Shown piece after piece: positions 43,379-52,362 of a stretch of 64,000 nt of DNA (position 1 is its first letter; each line of letters begins with the position of its first letter). This stretch comes from an uncultured Prevotellaceae bacterium (GTDB lineage: Bacteria; Bacteroidota; Bacteroidia; Bacteroidales; Bacteroidaceae). Where the stretch lies: positions 1 through 64,000 of the forward strand of contig OMWH01000006.1 in the NCBI GenBank assembly GCA_900314755.1, written 5' to 3'. The translations under genes were made by a program, and so were the position numbers. The notes below the pieces were generated by a model. That model saw only the letters and a program-made list of their open reading frames with translations. It did no database searches and was not told where the DNA came from.

Positions 43379-46096
43379 CTATTCAATAGGCAATATACGA
43401 ATCCGTAAGGTTTGAGGCGTTGTGGGCACGGTATACTTCTTGAGTACTCCAGGTCCACAACTACTGTTTCCTAACCCCATCACCGCACAGTCTATAGACA
43501 GATATACTTTCCCTTGATCTTGCAATTCATAGTCATGTGTCTTGCTTGCCAGATAAGGGGCGGAATAGGGAAGGGCGGAGAACGAGAATGGGACATCGAC
43601 AGCCTCAATCCGTATACCTTTTCCTTTCTTCGTCTTCAGTTCCACAAGGGTACACTCTTCATGGTTTCCTGAGTCTTGCGGACGAGGATAGTGGACATAT
43701 TGCTCACTGACTGTTGACTTCCACCATCCTATCGGACAGGATTGCTTTCGGTCTGGGTAGTTGTCCCAAGGTCCTCGTCCATACCATGCCAGTTGTTCAT
43801 AATCACGGGGTAACTCCATGACAATACCTACACGGGGGAGTGGTGGCAGACTGTCAGGAATCGTGAAGGTGAAGACCCATTCGTTGCCCTGTTGCTCTAT
43901 GGTCATAGGAATCGTTAGCGTATCGAGACCACAGCGTTTCCAGTCTTTCGCTAACCAGTTGCCGAAACTCTTGTCGTTATCCGTAGGGGCACGGAAGACT
44001 TGAGGCTTGACAGCAGACATTATCTGTCTGATTCCTGGTGAAAGAGGTTTTGCTTTCAGGGCTTTTGGCTTCTGTGTGTTCACCTTTACCTCTGGACCAT
44101 TGCCATAAACTGCTTGTACCTCATAATATTTGGGGGTCAGGGTACGGTCACTCATCACGACACCATTCATGCAGAAGGCATGTAGGTTGGGCTTGTCACC
44201 AAAGTCTCCGCCATAGAGAACCTTTCCGTCTTTGATGATACCTTGGTCTACCCAGTCCCAGATAAAGCCACCAAGCATCCGTTTGTTGGAGTTGATCTCA
44301 TCCCAGTATTCCTTGAAGTTACCCAAGGCATTACCCATACAATGGGCGTACTCACTGGTCAGGACAGGACGTGGTCCGCCATCAGAACCTACCCAAGTAC
44401 AGCGGTCACCTTCTCGCTGGGCAATTTCCAACAAACGCTCCCAACGGGCATTCTCAGCACGTTCCTGATCTGAGCCTTCAGGAATACCTGGGTTCAGATA
44501 TTCTTGCATCACACGGGGATAGAAACGAGAGATGACATCAACCGTTGAAGGGTCGGGGAGTCCTTGTGCTCCTTCGTAATGGACAGGACGAGTAGGGTCA
44601 AACTCATGGAGCCATGCTGACATGGCAGCTTGGTTAGGACCGTAGCCACTCTCGTTGCCAAGACTCCAGAAAATGATACTAGGGTGATTCTTGTCGCGTT
44701 CTGCCATGCGGATAGCTCTGTCAAGGAAGGCATCTCCCCAATCTGGTGTTGAGGCAAGAGTCCCACGCAGACCATGAGTCTCGCAGTCTGCCTCATCCAT
44801 CACATACATACCCATCGAGTCACAGAGCTCATACCATCGGGGACAGTTGGGATAATGTGATAATCTTACGGCATTGATATGTGCAGCCTTCATCAGTCTC
44901 AGATCCTTGATCATCAACTCCTCTGTCATCACACGTGCTTGATGGGGATCGTGCTCATGACGATTAACGCCTCGTATCTTGATGGGCTGCCCATTAATAA
45001 GTAACTGTCCGTCTTCTATGCGAATGGTACGGAAACCCACTTTCTGAGTAACTTGTTCAACGATAGTGCCGTCGCCTTTTTGTAGTTGCAGACAGAGGGT
45101 ATAGAGGTAAGGACTTTCAACACTCCACAGATGCGGGTTGTTGACCTTTATCTCCATACGGTTAAACTTACGATAACCACGTTGTGGATACCATTCATTC
45201 ATGCGGGAAGCCTTGTGAGTGCGGTCAAGGACTTCGATTGCTGCGACGGTGTCGGTACCTATGGGGCGGTTGCCATCTTGCAATGTGGCTACGAGACGAT
45301 AGTCATCACCAGTCTCATTGCCGTAAACAGTGAACTGTGGGTTCATCTGCAATACACCGTCCATAGATGCTCGTAAGGCAATATCTCTTAGACGGACATC
45401 GGGGGTATGATACAGGAGCACGTCCCGATGAATACCGCCAAAGCGCCAGAAGTCCTGATCTTCCAGATAAGAGCCATCTGAGTATTTATAAACCTCTATG
45501 GCAATCTGGTTGACTCCTTTCTTGATATATGGGGTGACGTTAAACTCCGATGGTTCCATAGAGCCTTGACTGTAACCGACTCTCTTTCCATTGATCCATA
45601 CGTAGAAAGCACTCATGACGCCCTCGAAACGGAGGAATGTCTGACCTTCTTGCCATCCGTCAGGCAAGGTGAATGTCCTTTTGTACTGTCCGGTAGGATT
45701 ACGCTCCTCATAGGTTGTCCATTCCTTCTTGGGCTCTCTCATGACATAGGGAGGGTCAATCTTGAAAGGATAACCGGCAGAGATATAGATGGGGGTGCCA
45801 TAGCCGTTGACTTCCCAGTTGGCAGGAACAGCAAGCGTTTTCCATCCTGAGGTGTCGTAGTCCGTGCGGAAGAAGTCTTTGATACGCTCCTCGGGGGTCT
45901 TCGTCCAGCGGAACTTCCAGTCTCCATTCAGTGACAGCATGCGGTCACCCGCCTTCTCTCCATAAGGAATGAAATATGCCCGTGCCGGTTCACGGTTTAT
46001 CTGCAACACGTGGTTGTCTTCCCAGTCGTGGTGTTCCTGTTGGGCAGAAATAGACAGGCAGCACAGGGAACATAGCGATATAATGACAGTTCTCAT
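43379..46096 (-). CDS. LacZ-type GH2 beta-galactosidase-like enzyme
   Basis: 905 residues with signal peptide MRTVIISLCSLCCLSISA. It shows the classical LacZ order: WEDNHVLQINREPARAYFIPY, VPANWEVNGYGTPIYI, the SDGSYLEDQDFWRFGGIHRDV strand, acid/base Glu482 in SLGNESGYG, nucleophile Glu582 in TSEYAHCMGN, and the C-terminal beta-galactosidase small chain from about residue 690 (WYGRGPWDNYPDRK). Somewhat shorter than the usual 1000-1100 residues because the small-chain domain starts late. Unlike E. coli LacZ it is exported. The ATG overlaps the stop of the upstream GH137-like/GH2 gene by 4 bases. Confidence 0.88.
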   Translation of the reverse strand: MRTVIISLCSLCCLSISAQQEHHDWEDNHVLQINREPARAYFIPYGEKAGDRMLSLNGDWKFRWTKTPEERIKDFFRTDYDTSGWKTLAVPANWEVNGYGTPIYISAGYPFKIDPPYVMREPKKEWTTYEERNPTGQYKRTFTLPDGWQEGQTFLRFEGVMSAFYVWINGKRVGYSQGSMEPSEFNVTPYIKKGVNQIAIEVYKYSDGSYLEDQDFWRFGGIHRDVLLYHTPDVRLRDIALRASMDGVLQMNPQFTVYGNETGDDYRLVATLQDGNRPIGTDTVAAIEVLDRTHKASRMNEWYPQRGYRKFNRMEIKVNNPHLWSVESPYLYTLCLQLQKGDGTIVEQVTQKVGFRTIRIEDGQLLINGQPIKIRGVNRHEHDPHQARVMTEELMIKDLRLMKAAHINAVRLSHYPNCPRWYELCDSMGMYVMDEADCETHGLRGTLASTPDWGDAFLDRAIRMAERDKNHPSIIFWSLGNESGYGPNQAAMSAWLHEFDPTRPVHYEGAQGLPDPSTVDVISRFYPRVMQEYLNPGIPEGSDQERAENARWERLLEIAQREGDRCTWVGSDGGPRPVLTSEYAHCMGNALGNFKEYWDEINSNKRMLGGFIWDWVDQGIIKDGKVLYGGDFGDKPNLHAFCMNGVVMSDRTLTPKYYEVQAVYGNGPEVKVNTQKPKALKAKPLSPGIRQIMSAVKPQVFRAPTDNDKSFGNWLAKDWKRCGLDTLTIPMTIEQQGNEWVFTFTIPDSLPPLPRVGIVMELPRDYEQLAWYGRGPWDNYPDRKQSCPIGWWKSTVSEQYVHYPRPQDSGNHEECTLVELKTKKGKGIRIEAVDVPFSFSALPYSAPYLASKTHDYELQDQGKVYLSIDCAVMGLGNSSCGPGVLKKYTVPTTPQTLRIRILPIE

Positions 46097-49000
46097 TGTA
46101 CTTCAAGTTCTTTAAATTCTATTTGTTCTGTTTCCATCTTTAACTTATATGTACCGGCATTGATCTGGGTACCTGTAGTCGTCGAGAGCATTTTCCATTT
46201 ATTCGGTGTTGGCGGGAATGTCACGTCACGGTCTACCAGTACAGCACCCTTTGAGTCAGTGATGGTCATACGGACAGGGATGGCATCACCAGTAGTGTTC
46301 TTGTAACGGAAGCGCAAGGCGTACTCTTGTCCAAGACCGGGTGTGATGATGAATGTAGTACCAGTAGCAGTGGATAGTTTATCTTTCGCCTTTCCCTTGA
46401 CAGGCTCATAAACGGAAGCAGGACGTGCCTCCGTGTCTGCTGGTAATAGTTCTTTAGGAAGTTTGGCTATCGTGTCCGTGTCTAGCGCATGCCATGACAT
46501 CAAATTATCAGGAGCTGTAGATGTGTTAGGAACACTTGCTTCTTTAGAGGCTATCGCAATACCGCAGATGACAGCTTGTCCTGCCTTTACCTCAGGGAAG
46601 GAGATTCTTATTTTCCCTTTTTGGACTTTAGTATAAATGACACGCTTCAGGGAACCACAGTAACCTGCTTCCGCCCATGGATCGAGGTCATCGACAACCT
46701 TCTTGTCATTCACAGAGACATCAAAGATGCGCAGTCCTTCATAATCGGCTGTCTCCGATGCATAACGTCCGTGCCATGGTTCCACGAAATATAGTTCTAT
46801 ACGGTAGTCACCATTAGGAACGGGGAGGTCATACCACAGACGATGCCGGCCAAAGCGGAAGTATTGGAACAACTGGTCACTCTTGGTGCCTCTGATGTCG
46901 GTGGTGATATGACGTTGAGAAGCCTGTAAGGCACTGATACCCTCAAAGTCCTGACCCCATGAATGACTGAATAGGGTGTCGTCAGCCTGCCATTGTTGTC
47001 CGAACTCGTCTATAAATGCATCACCACCGCAGTTGATGCGATATAGGTAGTTATAGTCTGCAGCCCCTTTCAGAAGGTCTTTATTACGGTCAGCGGCAGT
47101 GGGAAGCTCTGTGTTCTCGGAGACTTTCTCGTTCTTTAAGAGATGTCGGTACATATAATAGGCGGAGGTAGGCTCCTCCCATGTGGTGACGAGTCCCTTG
47201 TAGTTGATAGGACCAATCTTGTCGATACGTCTCAGTGCACCGTCAGGTTGTATGCGCCCAGGGTTGTCATGTGAGTTGAATATCCACTGGAAATGTCCGC
47301 AGACACTGTCTTTCGCCTGATAGGCGAGACGTGCTTTCGTCTCAAGAAGTGAGGTAAATGACTCTTCGCTGTATTTGGCATTACCATGTAGGTCGATGGT
47401 ACGCCATGCTCCATATTCACCATTCAGAAGTTGCTCTGGCTGTTTCAGTTCTTTGTCATAGTTCTCTGCAGAACCGCCGTAAGTACCACTCCAGTTCTGG
47501 ATGACATTCCAGTCAGTTCCCTCTCCACCATTGCAAGTAGTGATGGCACGCTGGTCACGGCAGGTAGGATCGAGTTGCCTGATGATGTTACTGCACTCTT
47601 CCGCAAATTTCTTGGGTAGCACACTCTCATTCTGTAATCCCCAAAGGATGACAGATGGTGAGTTGCGCCGTTCTTTGATCCATCTGACAAGCAGACGCTT
47701 GAAGTTATTGCGGAACCGATGTGTGTCATACCATATATGCGCTGAGAACTGACTCCAGAAGAGAATTCCTTGTTCATCGCATAACTGTTGGTAAAGCAGG
47801 TGATGAGGCTGATGCGCTTCACGAATGGCATTGAAACCTCCATTGACAATCTGTTTTACTCTCGAGCGAATCTGTTCATTTGAGAAAGCATGACTACTGC
47901 CAAGGAGGTGTTCATACTCACAGGTACCGTTGATAAATACAGGCTGACCATTCAACAAGAAACGATGGTCACCATCCTTCCTGTGTACTGGCCATGAAAT
48001 ATTTCGAATGCCAAAAGGTGTGCGTACCTCATCAACAGTCTCAATCTTGCTGCCTGTTTGGGATTTCTCTGTTCCTTGGGCAATAATCGCCCGCTTGATC
48101 ATCGTGGTTAGTGTATATAGATATGGGTCATCGGGACTCCAGCGATGAGCATTCTCTATCTTTTCGGCATAGTAGAAGGTCTTACTGTCCCCAGCTTTGA
48201 TGGTCACAGGTTCTGCATGACGGAATACTTGCTTGCCACTGGAAAGAGAGAATTTTTGAACGAGTTCTATAGTCTGTGTCTCCTTGCTATAGTTGCGTAC
48301 CTCTGTCTCAATGAATACGGAGTCACATGCGGCATTGTTCCAGATGTGGACACCGAAAGGCTCGATACGTACCTCATCAGTCTCTATCAGACTGACAGGA
48401 CGGAAAATACCGAAGGGTTGACTGCCTTCCGAGAACCCCCATTCACTGCTGCATCCTCCACAGACCCATGGAGAGGCTGTCTGCATGGCAGGATGGTCAA
48501 CATCCACTCGAAGTTGGTTCTCACCGTCCTTCAGACGATCTGTCACGTCAAGTGTCCATACGGTACGACCTACCAGTTCTTGAGGATATTTATGTCCGTT
48601 GAGGGTCACTGTGGCATAAGTGCCTACACCTTCAAACTGGAGGAAATAACGCTTGCCTTTTTGTTTTGTGGTAGTGAACATCTTGTGATATGTCGCACTG
48701 CCATGTAAATTACCATGTCGAAGTTGTCTGTAGCCGTAATAGTCGTCGAAGTTGTGGGGGATTGTCACGTTTGTTGCTGTCATGTCTCGTCCTTCAGAAC
48801 AGGAGGCGGTCCAACCATCGTTGAGGCTTGTTATGGCACGGCGTCCCTTTGCTTCCGGCTCGGGGAATCGTACATCACTTCGCCCCATGGGAACGCTGGT
48901 GGCAACAGCAATGCCGCGCTGTTGGTCATTGTTGACGGCACAATAGAAATGGTACACCACACCATTGTGTTTCACCACATAGCTCTTGTGGGCAAATAGT

Positions 49001-50007
49001 TCGTCATATGACTTGGAGGGTGTGATAAGATCCTGCCCTGTCCAGTCCTGCCAGTTCAGCAAATCCCTACTAACAGCAAAGGTGTTATAGGCGGCATATT
49101 TGCGGGTGGGGTTATAGGCAGAGAAATAGAACATGACATAATAATCTCCCATTTTCACAATTTGGGCATCACCGGTGATGATACCAGGAGCCTCGTGGAA
49201 GTATACGGGATTACCGTCGTAACGTTTCCATTTTCTCAAGTCATTCGACAGGGCAATACCGATGCGTTCTGCCTTCAGGTTATTGGCAGGATTCACTCCA
49301 CCGGCATTGTAGAACATGATAAAACGGTATTTCGAGATGCCCTTAGGCAGTCCGCCTCTTTTTCTTCCCTTTCCCTTCTGTTTGTCACTTTTCAGTTCAT
49401 AGATAGTGCTCTTGTATTCCGTCAGTTTCTCCCACCATTGAGCATCCTTGTCGGTGATACTGACAAGAGGACTGTTGCCCGATTGCCACTCGTGAGGTTT
49501 CGTTATGTCGCCATCAGTCCATGCCAATCCAATGTTCAGAGGCTCTCGTACCGCTTCGTAACCAGTACCATGTCCTCCGATGTAGGTCATCCAATAGTTC
49601 TTCTTGTATTGCCCAATCGCATAAGAACCATCCCACGTCCAGTCGATGAGAGCGGGAAAACCGCCTCGCTGGTTCATATCCCAACCGTCATCCTTATAAG
49701 ACAAGATGCGTCCCAGTGTCTGCCAGTGTAACAGGTCATCGCTCTTGGCAAGCCATGTCTCATAACCGCGTCCGTCCAGTCCTTCCTTACCATTATAGAC
49801 CACGTATGTCATAAACCAACTGTCTCCCTTACGGAAGACGGTAGGGCAGTCTATCTTGTGATAGTTGTCTGTCGGTGCCACCACCATACCATATTTATAA
49901 GGTGTTCTTACCTCCTGGTAAATGCTACTCATCTCCTTTTGTGTGATGGGCTGAGCAGCTACTGCCATAGGCAAAAAAGTTAGCAGGTAAAGGATGATCT
50001 TCTTCAT
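46093..50007 (-). CDS. GH137-like propeller fused to GH2, malectin and CBM-like domains
   Basis: 1304 residues, signal peptide MKKIILYLLTFLPMAVAA. Residues about 25-380 are a five-bladed propeller (IDCPTVFRKGDSWFMTYVVYNG, YFHEAPGIITGDAQIV), similar to the GH137 beta-L-arabinofuranosidase module. Residues about 395-960 are a GH2 with acid/base Glu794 in GLQNESVLP and nucleophile Glu864 in LNGEYGAWR. Residues about 985-1150 are malectin-like (YRINCGGDAFIDEFGQQW, YRIELYFVEPW) and the last 90 residues a CBM-like sandwich. The order propeller-GH2 is that of BT0996, which carries beta-L-arabinofuranosidase (GH137) and beta-glucuronidase (GH2) activity on RG-II; the match is by memory of that architecture. 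First gene of a two-gene operon with its own promoter. Confidence 0.78.
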   Translation of the reverse strand: MKKIILYLLTFLPMAVAAQPITQKEMSSIYQEVRTPYKYGMVVAPTDNYHKIDCPTVFRKGDSWFMTYVVYNGKEGLDGRGYETWLAKSDDLLHWQTLGRILSYKDDGWDMNQRGGFPALIDWTWDGSYAIGQYKKNYWMTYIGGHGTGYEAVREPLNIGLAWTDGDITKPHEWQSGNSPLVSITDKDAQWWEKLTEYKSTIYELKSDKQKGKGRKRGGLPKGISKYRFIMFYNAGGVNPANNLKAERIGIALSNDLRKWKRYDGNPVYFHEAPGIITGDAQIVKMGDYYVMFYFSAYNPTRKYAAYNTFAVSRDLLNWQDWTGQDLITPSKSYDELFAHKSYVVKHNGVVYHFYCAVNNDQQRGIAVATSVPMGRSDVRFPEPEAKGRRAITSLNDGWTASCSEGRDMTATNVTIPHNFDDYYGYRQLRHGNLHGSATYHKMFTTTKQKGKRYFLQFEGVGTYATVTLNGHKYPQELVGRTVWTLDVTDRLKDGENQLRVDVDHPAMQTASPWVCGGCSSEWGFSEGSQPFGIFRPVSLIETDEVRIEPFGVHIWNNAACDSVFIETEVRNYSKETQTIELVQKFSLSSGKQVFRHAEPVTIKAGDSKTFYYAEKIENAHRWSPDDPYLYTLTTMIKRAIIAQGTEKSQTGSKIETVDEVRTPFGIRNISWPVHRKDGDHRFLLNGQPVFINGTCEYEHLLGSSHAFSNEQIRSRVKQIVNGGFNAIREAHQPHHLLYQQLCDEQGILFWSQFSAHIWYDTHRFRNNFKRLLVRWIKERRNSPSVILWGLQNESVLPKKFAEECSNIIRQLDPTCRDQRAITTCNGGEGTDWNVIQNWSGTYGGSAENYDKELKQPEQLLNGEYGAWRTIDLHGNAKYSEESFTSLLETKARLAYQAKDSVCGHFQWIFNSHDNPGRIQPDGALRRIDKIGPINYKGLVTTWEEPTSAYYMYRHLLKNEKVSENTELPTAADRNKDLLKGAADYNYLYRINCGGDAFIDEFGQQWQADDTLFSHSWGQDFEGISALQASQRHITTDIRGTKSDQLFQYFRFGRHRLWYDLPVPNGDYRIELYFVEPWHGRYASETADYEGLRIFDVSVNDKKVVDDLDPWAEAGYCGSLKRVIYTKVQKGKIRISFPEVKAGQAVICGIAIASKEASVPNTSTAPDNLMSWHALDTDTIAKLPKELLPADTEARPASVYEPVKGKAKDKLSTATGTTFIITPGLGQEYALRFRYKNTTGDAIPVRMTITDSKGAVLVDRDVTFPPTPNKWKMLSTTTGTQINAGTYKLKMETEQIEFKELEVQ

Positions 50008-50036
50008 CTGTTTGTCGTTTTAGTAGAATTATTGGG

Positions 50037-50067
50037 CAAAGATACAAATAAGCGAGCACAAAACAAA
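50037..50067 (-). promoter_or_regulatory. Promoter of the GH137-like/GH2 operon
   Basis: On the minus strand TTTG (plus-strand CAAA, 50064-50067), 19-base spacer, TATCTTTG (plus-strand CAAAGATA, 50037-50044). Start of transcription is near 50030, some 23 bases before the ATG. Confidence 0.78.
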
Positions 50068-50149
50068 GAATTTGTTCTTTTATTTTCATTCCCTACAAGT
50101 TTAATTCAGTAAAAGCTCTCTTTGAGTATTTTCGCAAAAACATATAACC

Positions 50150-50347
50150 ATATAACATGACCCCTTCAAACGCCCTTGTACAAAGGGATTGAAGCATGTT
50201 ATATGTTGCCCGGACATATAACATACATGTAACATCATGTGTGAGAAGTATGTTATATGTATGTTACATGTTTGCCAAACATGTAACATGCCATAAAGCC
50301 TCTGGTTATCGGGGTTTGCGCCCTGTCATGTTATAAGGTTACATGTT
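50150..50347. repeat. Iterated CATGTTATATG/CATGTAACATG motifs
   Basis: At least six copies in both orientations of a short AT-rich palindrome-like motif (CATGTTATATG, ACATGTAACATG, GTATGTTACATG, CATGTTATAAGG), with a CCCTTGTACAAAGGG near-palindrome at 50173-50187. No gene is seen. The pattern is iteron-like, but nothing else points to a replication origin. Confidence 0.7.
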
Positions 50348-50367
50348 TTTTGAAAATTCATAAAAAT

Positions 50368-50428
50368 CAGTTACCGACTGAAGGGCACTCAGTTACCGAC
50401 TGAAACCTCTTTTCATACCGACTGAAGG
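50368..50428 (+). repeat. Three TACCGACTGAA repeats
   Basis: CAGTTACCGACTGAA twice (50368, 50390) and CATACCGACTGAA (50412), spaced about 22 bases. Non-coding. Confidence 0.8.
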
Positions 50429-50604
50429 CTTTAATCGGGTCAATCAAAGCCCCCATTTGATAAAGATATAGTTTATCCTTCGTTCCGATATCAGTTATGG
50501 GGATACTCCGATATCTCCTATGGGTCATGCAAGGTATCCTTTAGGGGATAAAGGAACTATCCCCAAGACCCTTAGAGATAATCCCCAAGGGTCATGAAGC
50601 CCGT

Positions 50605-50688
50605 ACCTTCGACCCATGGAGGCGGCACCTTCGACCCACGGAGGCGGCACCTTCGACCCACGGAGGCGGCACCTTCGACCCACGGAGC
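50605..50688 (+). repeat. 22-base tandem repeat, about 4 units
   Basis: Units of ACCTTCGACCCACGGAGGCG plus GC at 50605, 50627, 50649 and a partial unit at 50671. The first differs by one base. Just upstream, CCCAAGGGTCATGAAGCCC (50584-50602) recurs in altered form at 19080-19098. Confidence 0.9.
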
Positions 50689-50723
50689 CCGGGGCTTCGC
50701 AACCCGCATGCAGTAGTTTGGTA

Positions 50724-50785
50724 AACACAGAGATACAGAGACACGGAGAAATAATTAAAACTCTGTGCCTCTGTATCTCTGTGTT
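50724..50785. repeat. Inverted repeat with 25-base arms
   Basis: Arms 50724-50748 (begins AACACAGAGATACAGAG) and 50761-50785 match at 23 of 25 positions, with a 12-base AT-rich loop. It looks like a small dispersed palindrome; a stem this long could also end transcription. Confidence 0.85.
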
Positions 50786-50988
50786 GAATAAATCTATGGG
50801 GAAAAACGGCATTCGTTGCCACCCTTGTCACCTCGTTGCCACACGTAACGTACTGATTATCAGATAGTGTTGCAAGGTGGCAACGGTTGCAAGGGTAAAA
50901 AACTTTATGTATGCGCGCGTGCGCGCGAGGAATTCCGATACTCCTATCAAATAATACGAGTATGTTATTAAACAATACGAGTATCAGA

Positions 50989-51051
50989 ATTTTTATTCCG
51001 ATGCTCGGAATAAAAATTACGACTGGCAGATTTTTCATTCCGCCAGTCGTA
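50989..51051 (-). terminator. Tandem hairpins downstream of abiH
   Basis: Hairpin 1 is TACGACTGGC (51018-51027) with GCCAGTCGTA (51042-51051); on the minus strand it is followed by AATTTTTATT, a good intrinsic terminator for the 58798-51139 operon. Hairpin 2 is a perfect 12-base stem at 50989-51000 and 51006-51017 with a 5-base loop. A GCGCGCGTGCGCGCG run lies at 50913-50927 and two ATACGAGTAT copies at 50953-50984. Confidence 0.65.
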
Positions 51052-51138
51052 TTTATAAATAGTGGCATCGTATTGCCAAATAGTATTGTCGTATTTGACC
51101 AGAAGCGGATTATTCAGAACCGTCCCGCCGATTCTAAT

Positions 51139-52353
51139 TCATGTAAGTGGTTCACAATATGTTTTATTAACTACCCTATCCCTCATCAATTTCATATCAG
51201 TGAAGTTCCTGCTGATATTTTGAATTAACTCGATATATTTATCGTTATTCTCATCTATTTTATAATAATAGGGTTTGATCGATACACAATTCTTATGCTC
51301 GAAGAGCGTATTGAGTAATGTCCTGTCAGAGTTACCACACGAGTGACCCATAATTACAATCTGATAAGGCTCCGACTCTATAAACGATAACAACTTACGA
51401 TAGTTTTCTGCTTCCAAATATTTGATAGACTTTATGTTATCCAAGAACTTATTTTCGTTCTTATTCACTATCGTCCTATAGTCATTATCAAGTTCATCAC
51501 CGTAGCCGAATATGACGCTGTTCGGATTATTCAAATCACCATGTATTTGGTTAACAGTGAAAATCCACCCTTTTTTACAGTATAGGTCAGCTGTATGAGT
51601 ATAGTTAAAGTTCAGTAGCATAATATTATTAGGCAATAAAAGCTCTATAGGCAATTCATCGTTAAATACTACATTGCCAAAAAATTTTTCCTTATAACTA
51701 GTGATACGTCCAGAAGAATAATAATTTCCGTATAGAGAAAGTTTTGCATCATTACTTCCTTTGTCTCCATTTATTCCTGACAGAATATGATTCACCAAAG
51801 CCTGACGGCTTTCTATAGAAATATCATGAATTTCAAATGGTGCGTATATTTTAGGACGTATATCAGTTCGCAATAATTTATCTGATATTTCTATACTTTT
51901 CAGATACTCCACCAGTTTCTCCTGTAGATAATGGAGCTGTGTGTTAAGTGTCTCAATTTGTGTTTCCGAAGCATTCTCTAGAACATATTTTTTTAATAGT
52001 TCATAGTAATCGTTTTCAATATCTACCCAACCTTTTGTTTCAATGCTTTTAAGTATTCTTTCGAAAAAAAGAGTACATTCTATCTTGAAATCTTTTGGAT
52101 TATTTCTTAAATACTCATAGATGTCTTTACCATCAGAATTCTTTAAATAGCAAGCATTACTGAAGACAAACACATTCCATGGACCATCTTGTAGTTTTGT
52201 TAATCGGCATAATGGGTCTTTTGAAACATTGCTCGTTTCTTCATATAAACTTCTAATCCTCTGTTTCCAATACCAATAAATAAAATCTGCATAACTTGTT
52301 TTTAAGTCATGCGCCAAGTCAAATCCGTTTCCTATGAGGACTATTCTGTTCAT
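51139..52353 (-). CDS. abiH: AbiH-family phage abortive infection protein
   Basis: 404 residues, soluble. The N-terminus RIVLIGNGFDLAHDLKTSYADF is the AbiH signature (glycine-rich GNGFDxxH), followed by later family blocks LNFNYTHTADLY, QIHGDLNNPNSVIFGYGDE and IVIMGHSCGNSDR. AbiH proteins confer abortive phage resistance by a mechanism I cannot describe from sequence. Codon and base use is AT-richer than the glycosidase genes, which suggests separate acquisition. It is 9 bases downstream of hsdS in a restriction operon. Confidence 0.88.
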   Translation of the reverse strand: MNRIVLIGNGFDLAHDLKTSYADFIYWYWKQRIRSLYEETSNVSKDPLCRLTKLQDGPWNVFVFSNACYLKNSDGKDIYEYLRNNPKDFKIECTLFFERILKSIETKGWVDIENDYYELLKKYVLENASETQIETLNTQLHYLQEKLVEYLKSIEISDKLLRTDIRPKIYAPFEIHDISIESRQALVNHILSGINGDKGSNDAKLSLYGNYYSSGRITSYKEKFFGNVVFNDELPIELLLPNNIMLLNFNYTHTADLYCKKGWIFTVNQIHGDLNNPNSVIFGYGDELDNDYRTIVNKNENKFLDNIKSIKYLEAENYRKLLSFIESEPYQIVIMGHSCGNSDRTLLNTLFEHKNCVSIKPYYYKIDENNDKYIELIQNISRNFTDMKLMRDRVVNKTYCEPLT

Positions 52354-52362
52354 ATTTGGGCT

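Noticed and set aside
50150-50347. Iterons of a replication origin
   Set aside because: The motifs are irregularly spaced and no replication or partition gene is nearby.
50605-50688. CRISPR-like array
   Set aside because: The 22-base units are directly adjacent with no spacers between them, and no cas gene is present.
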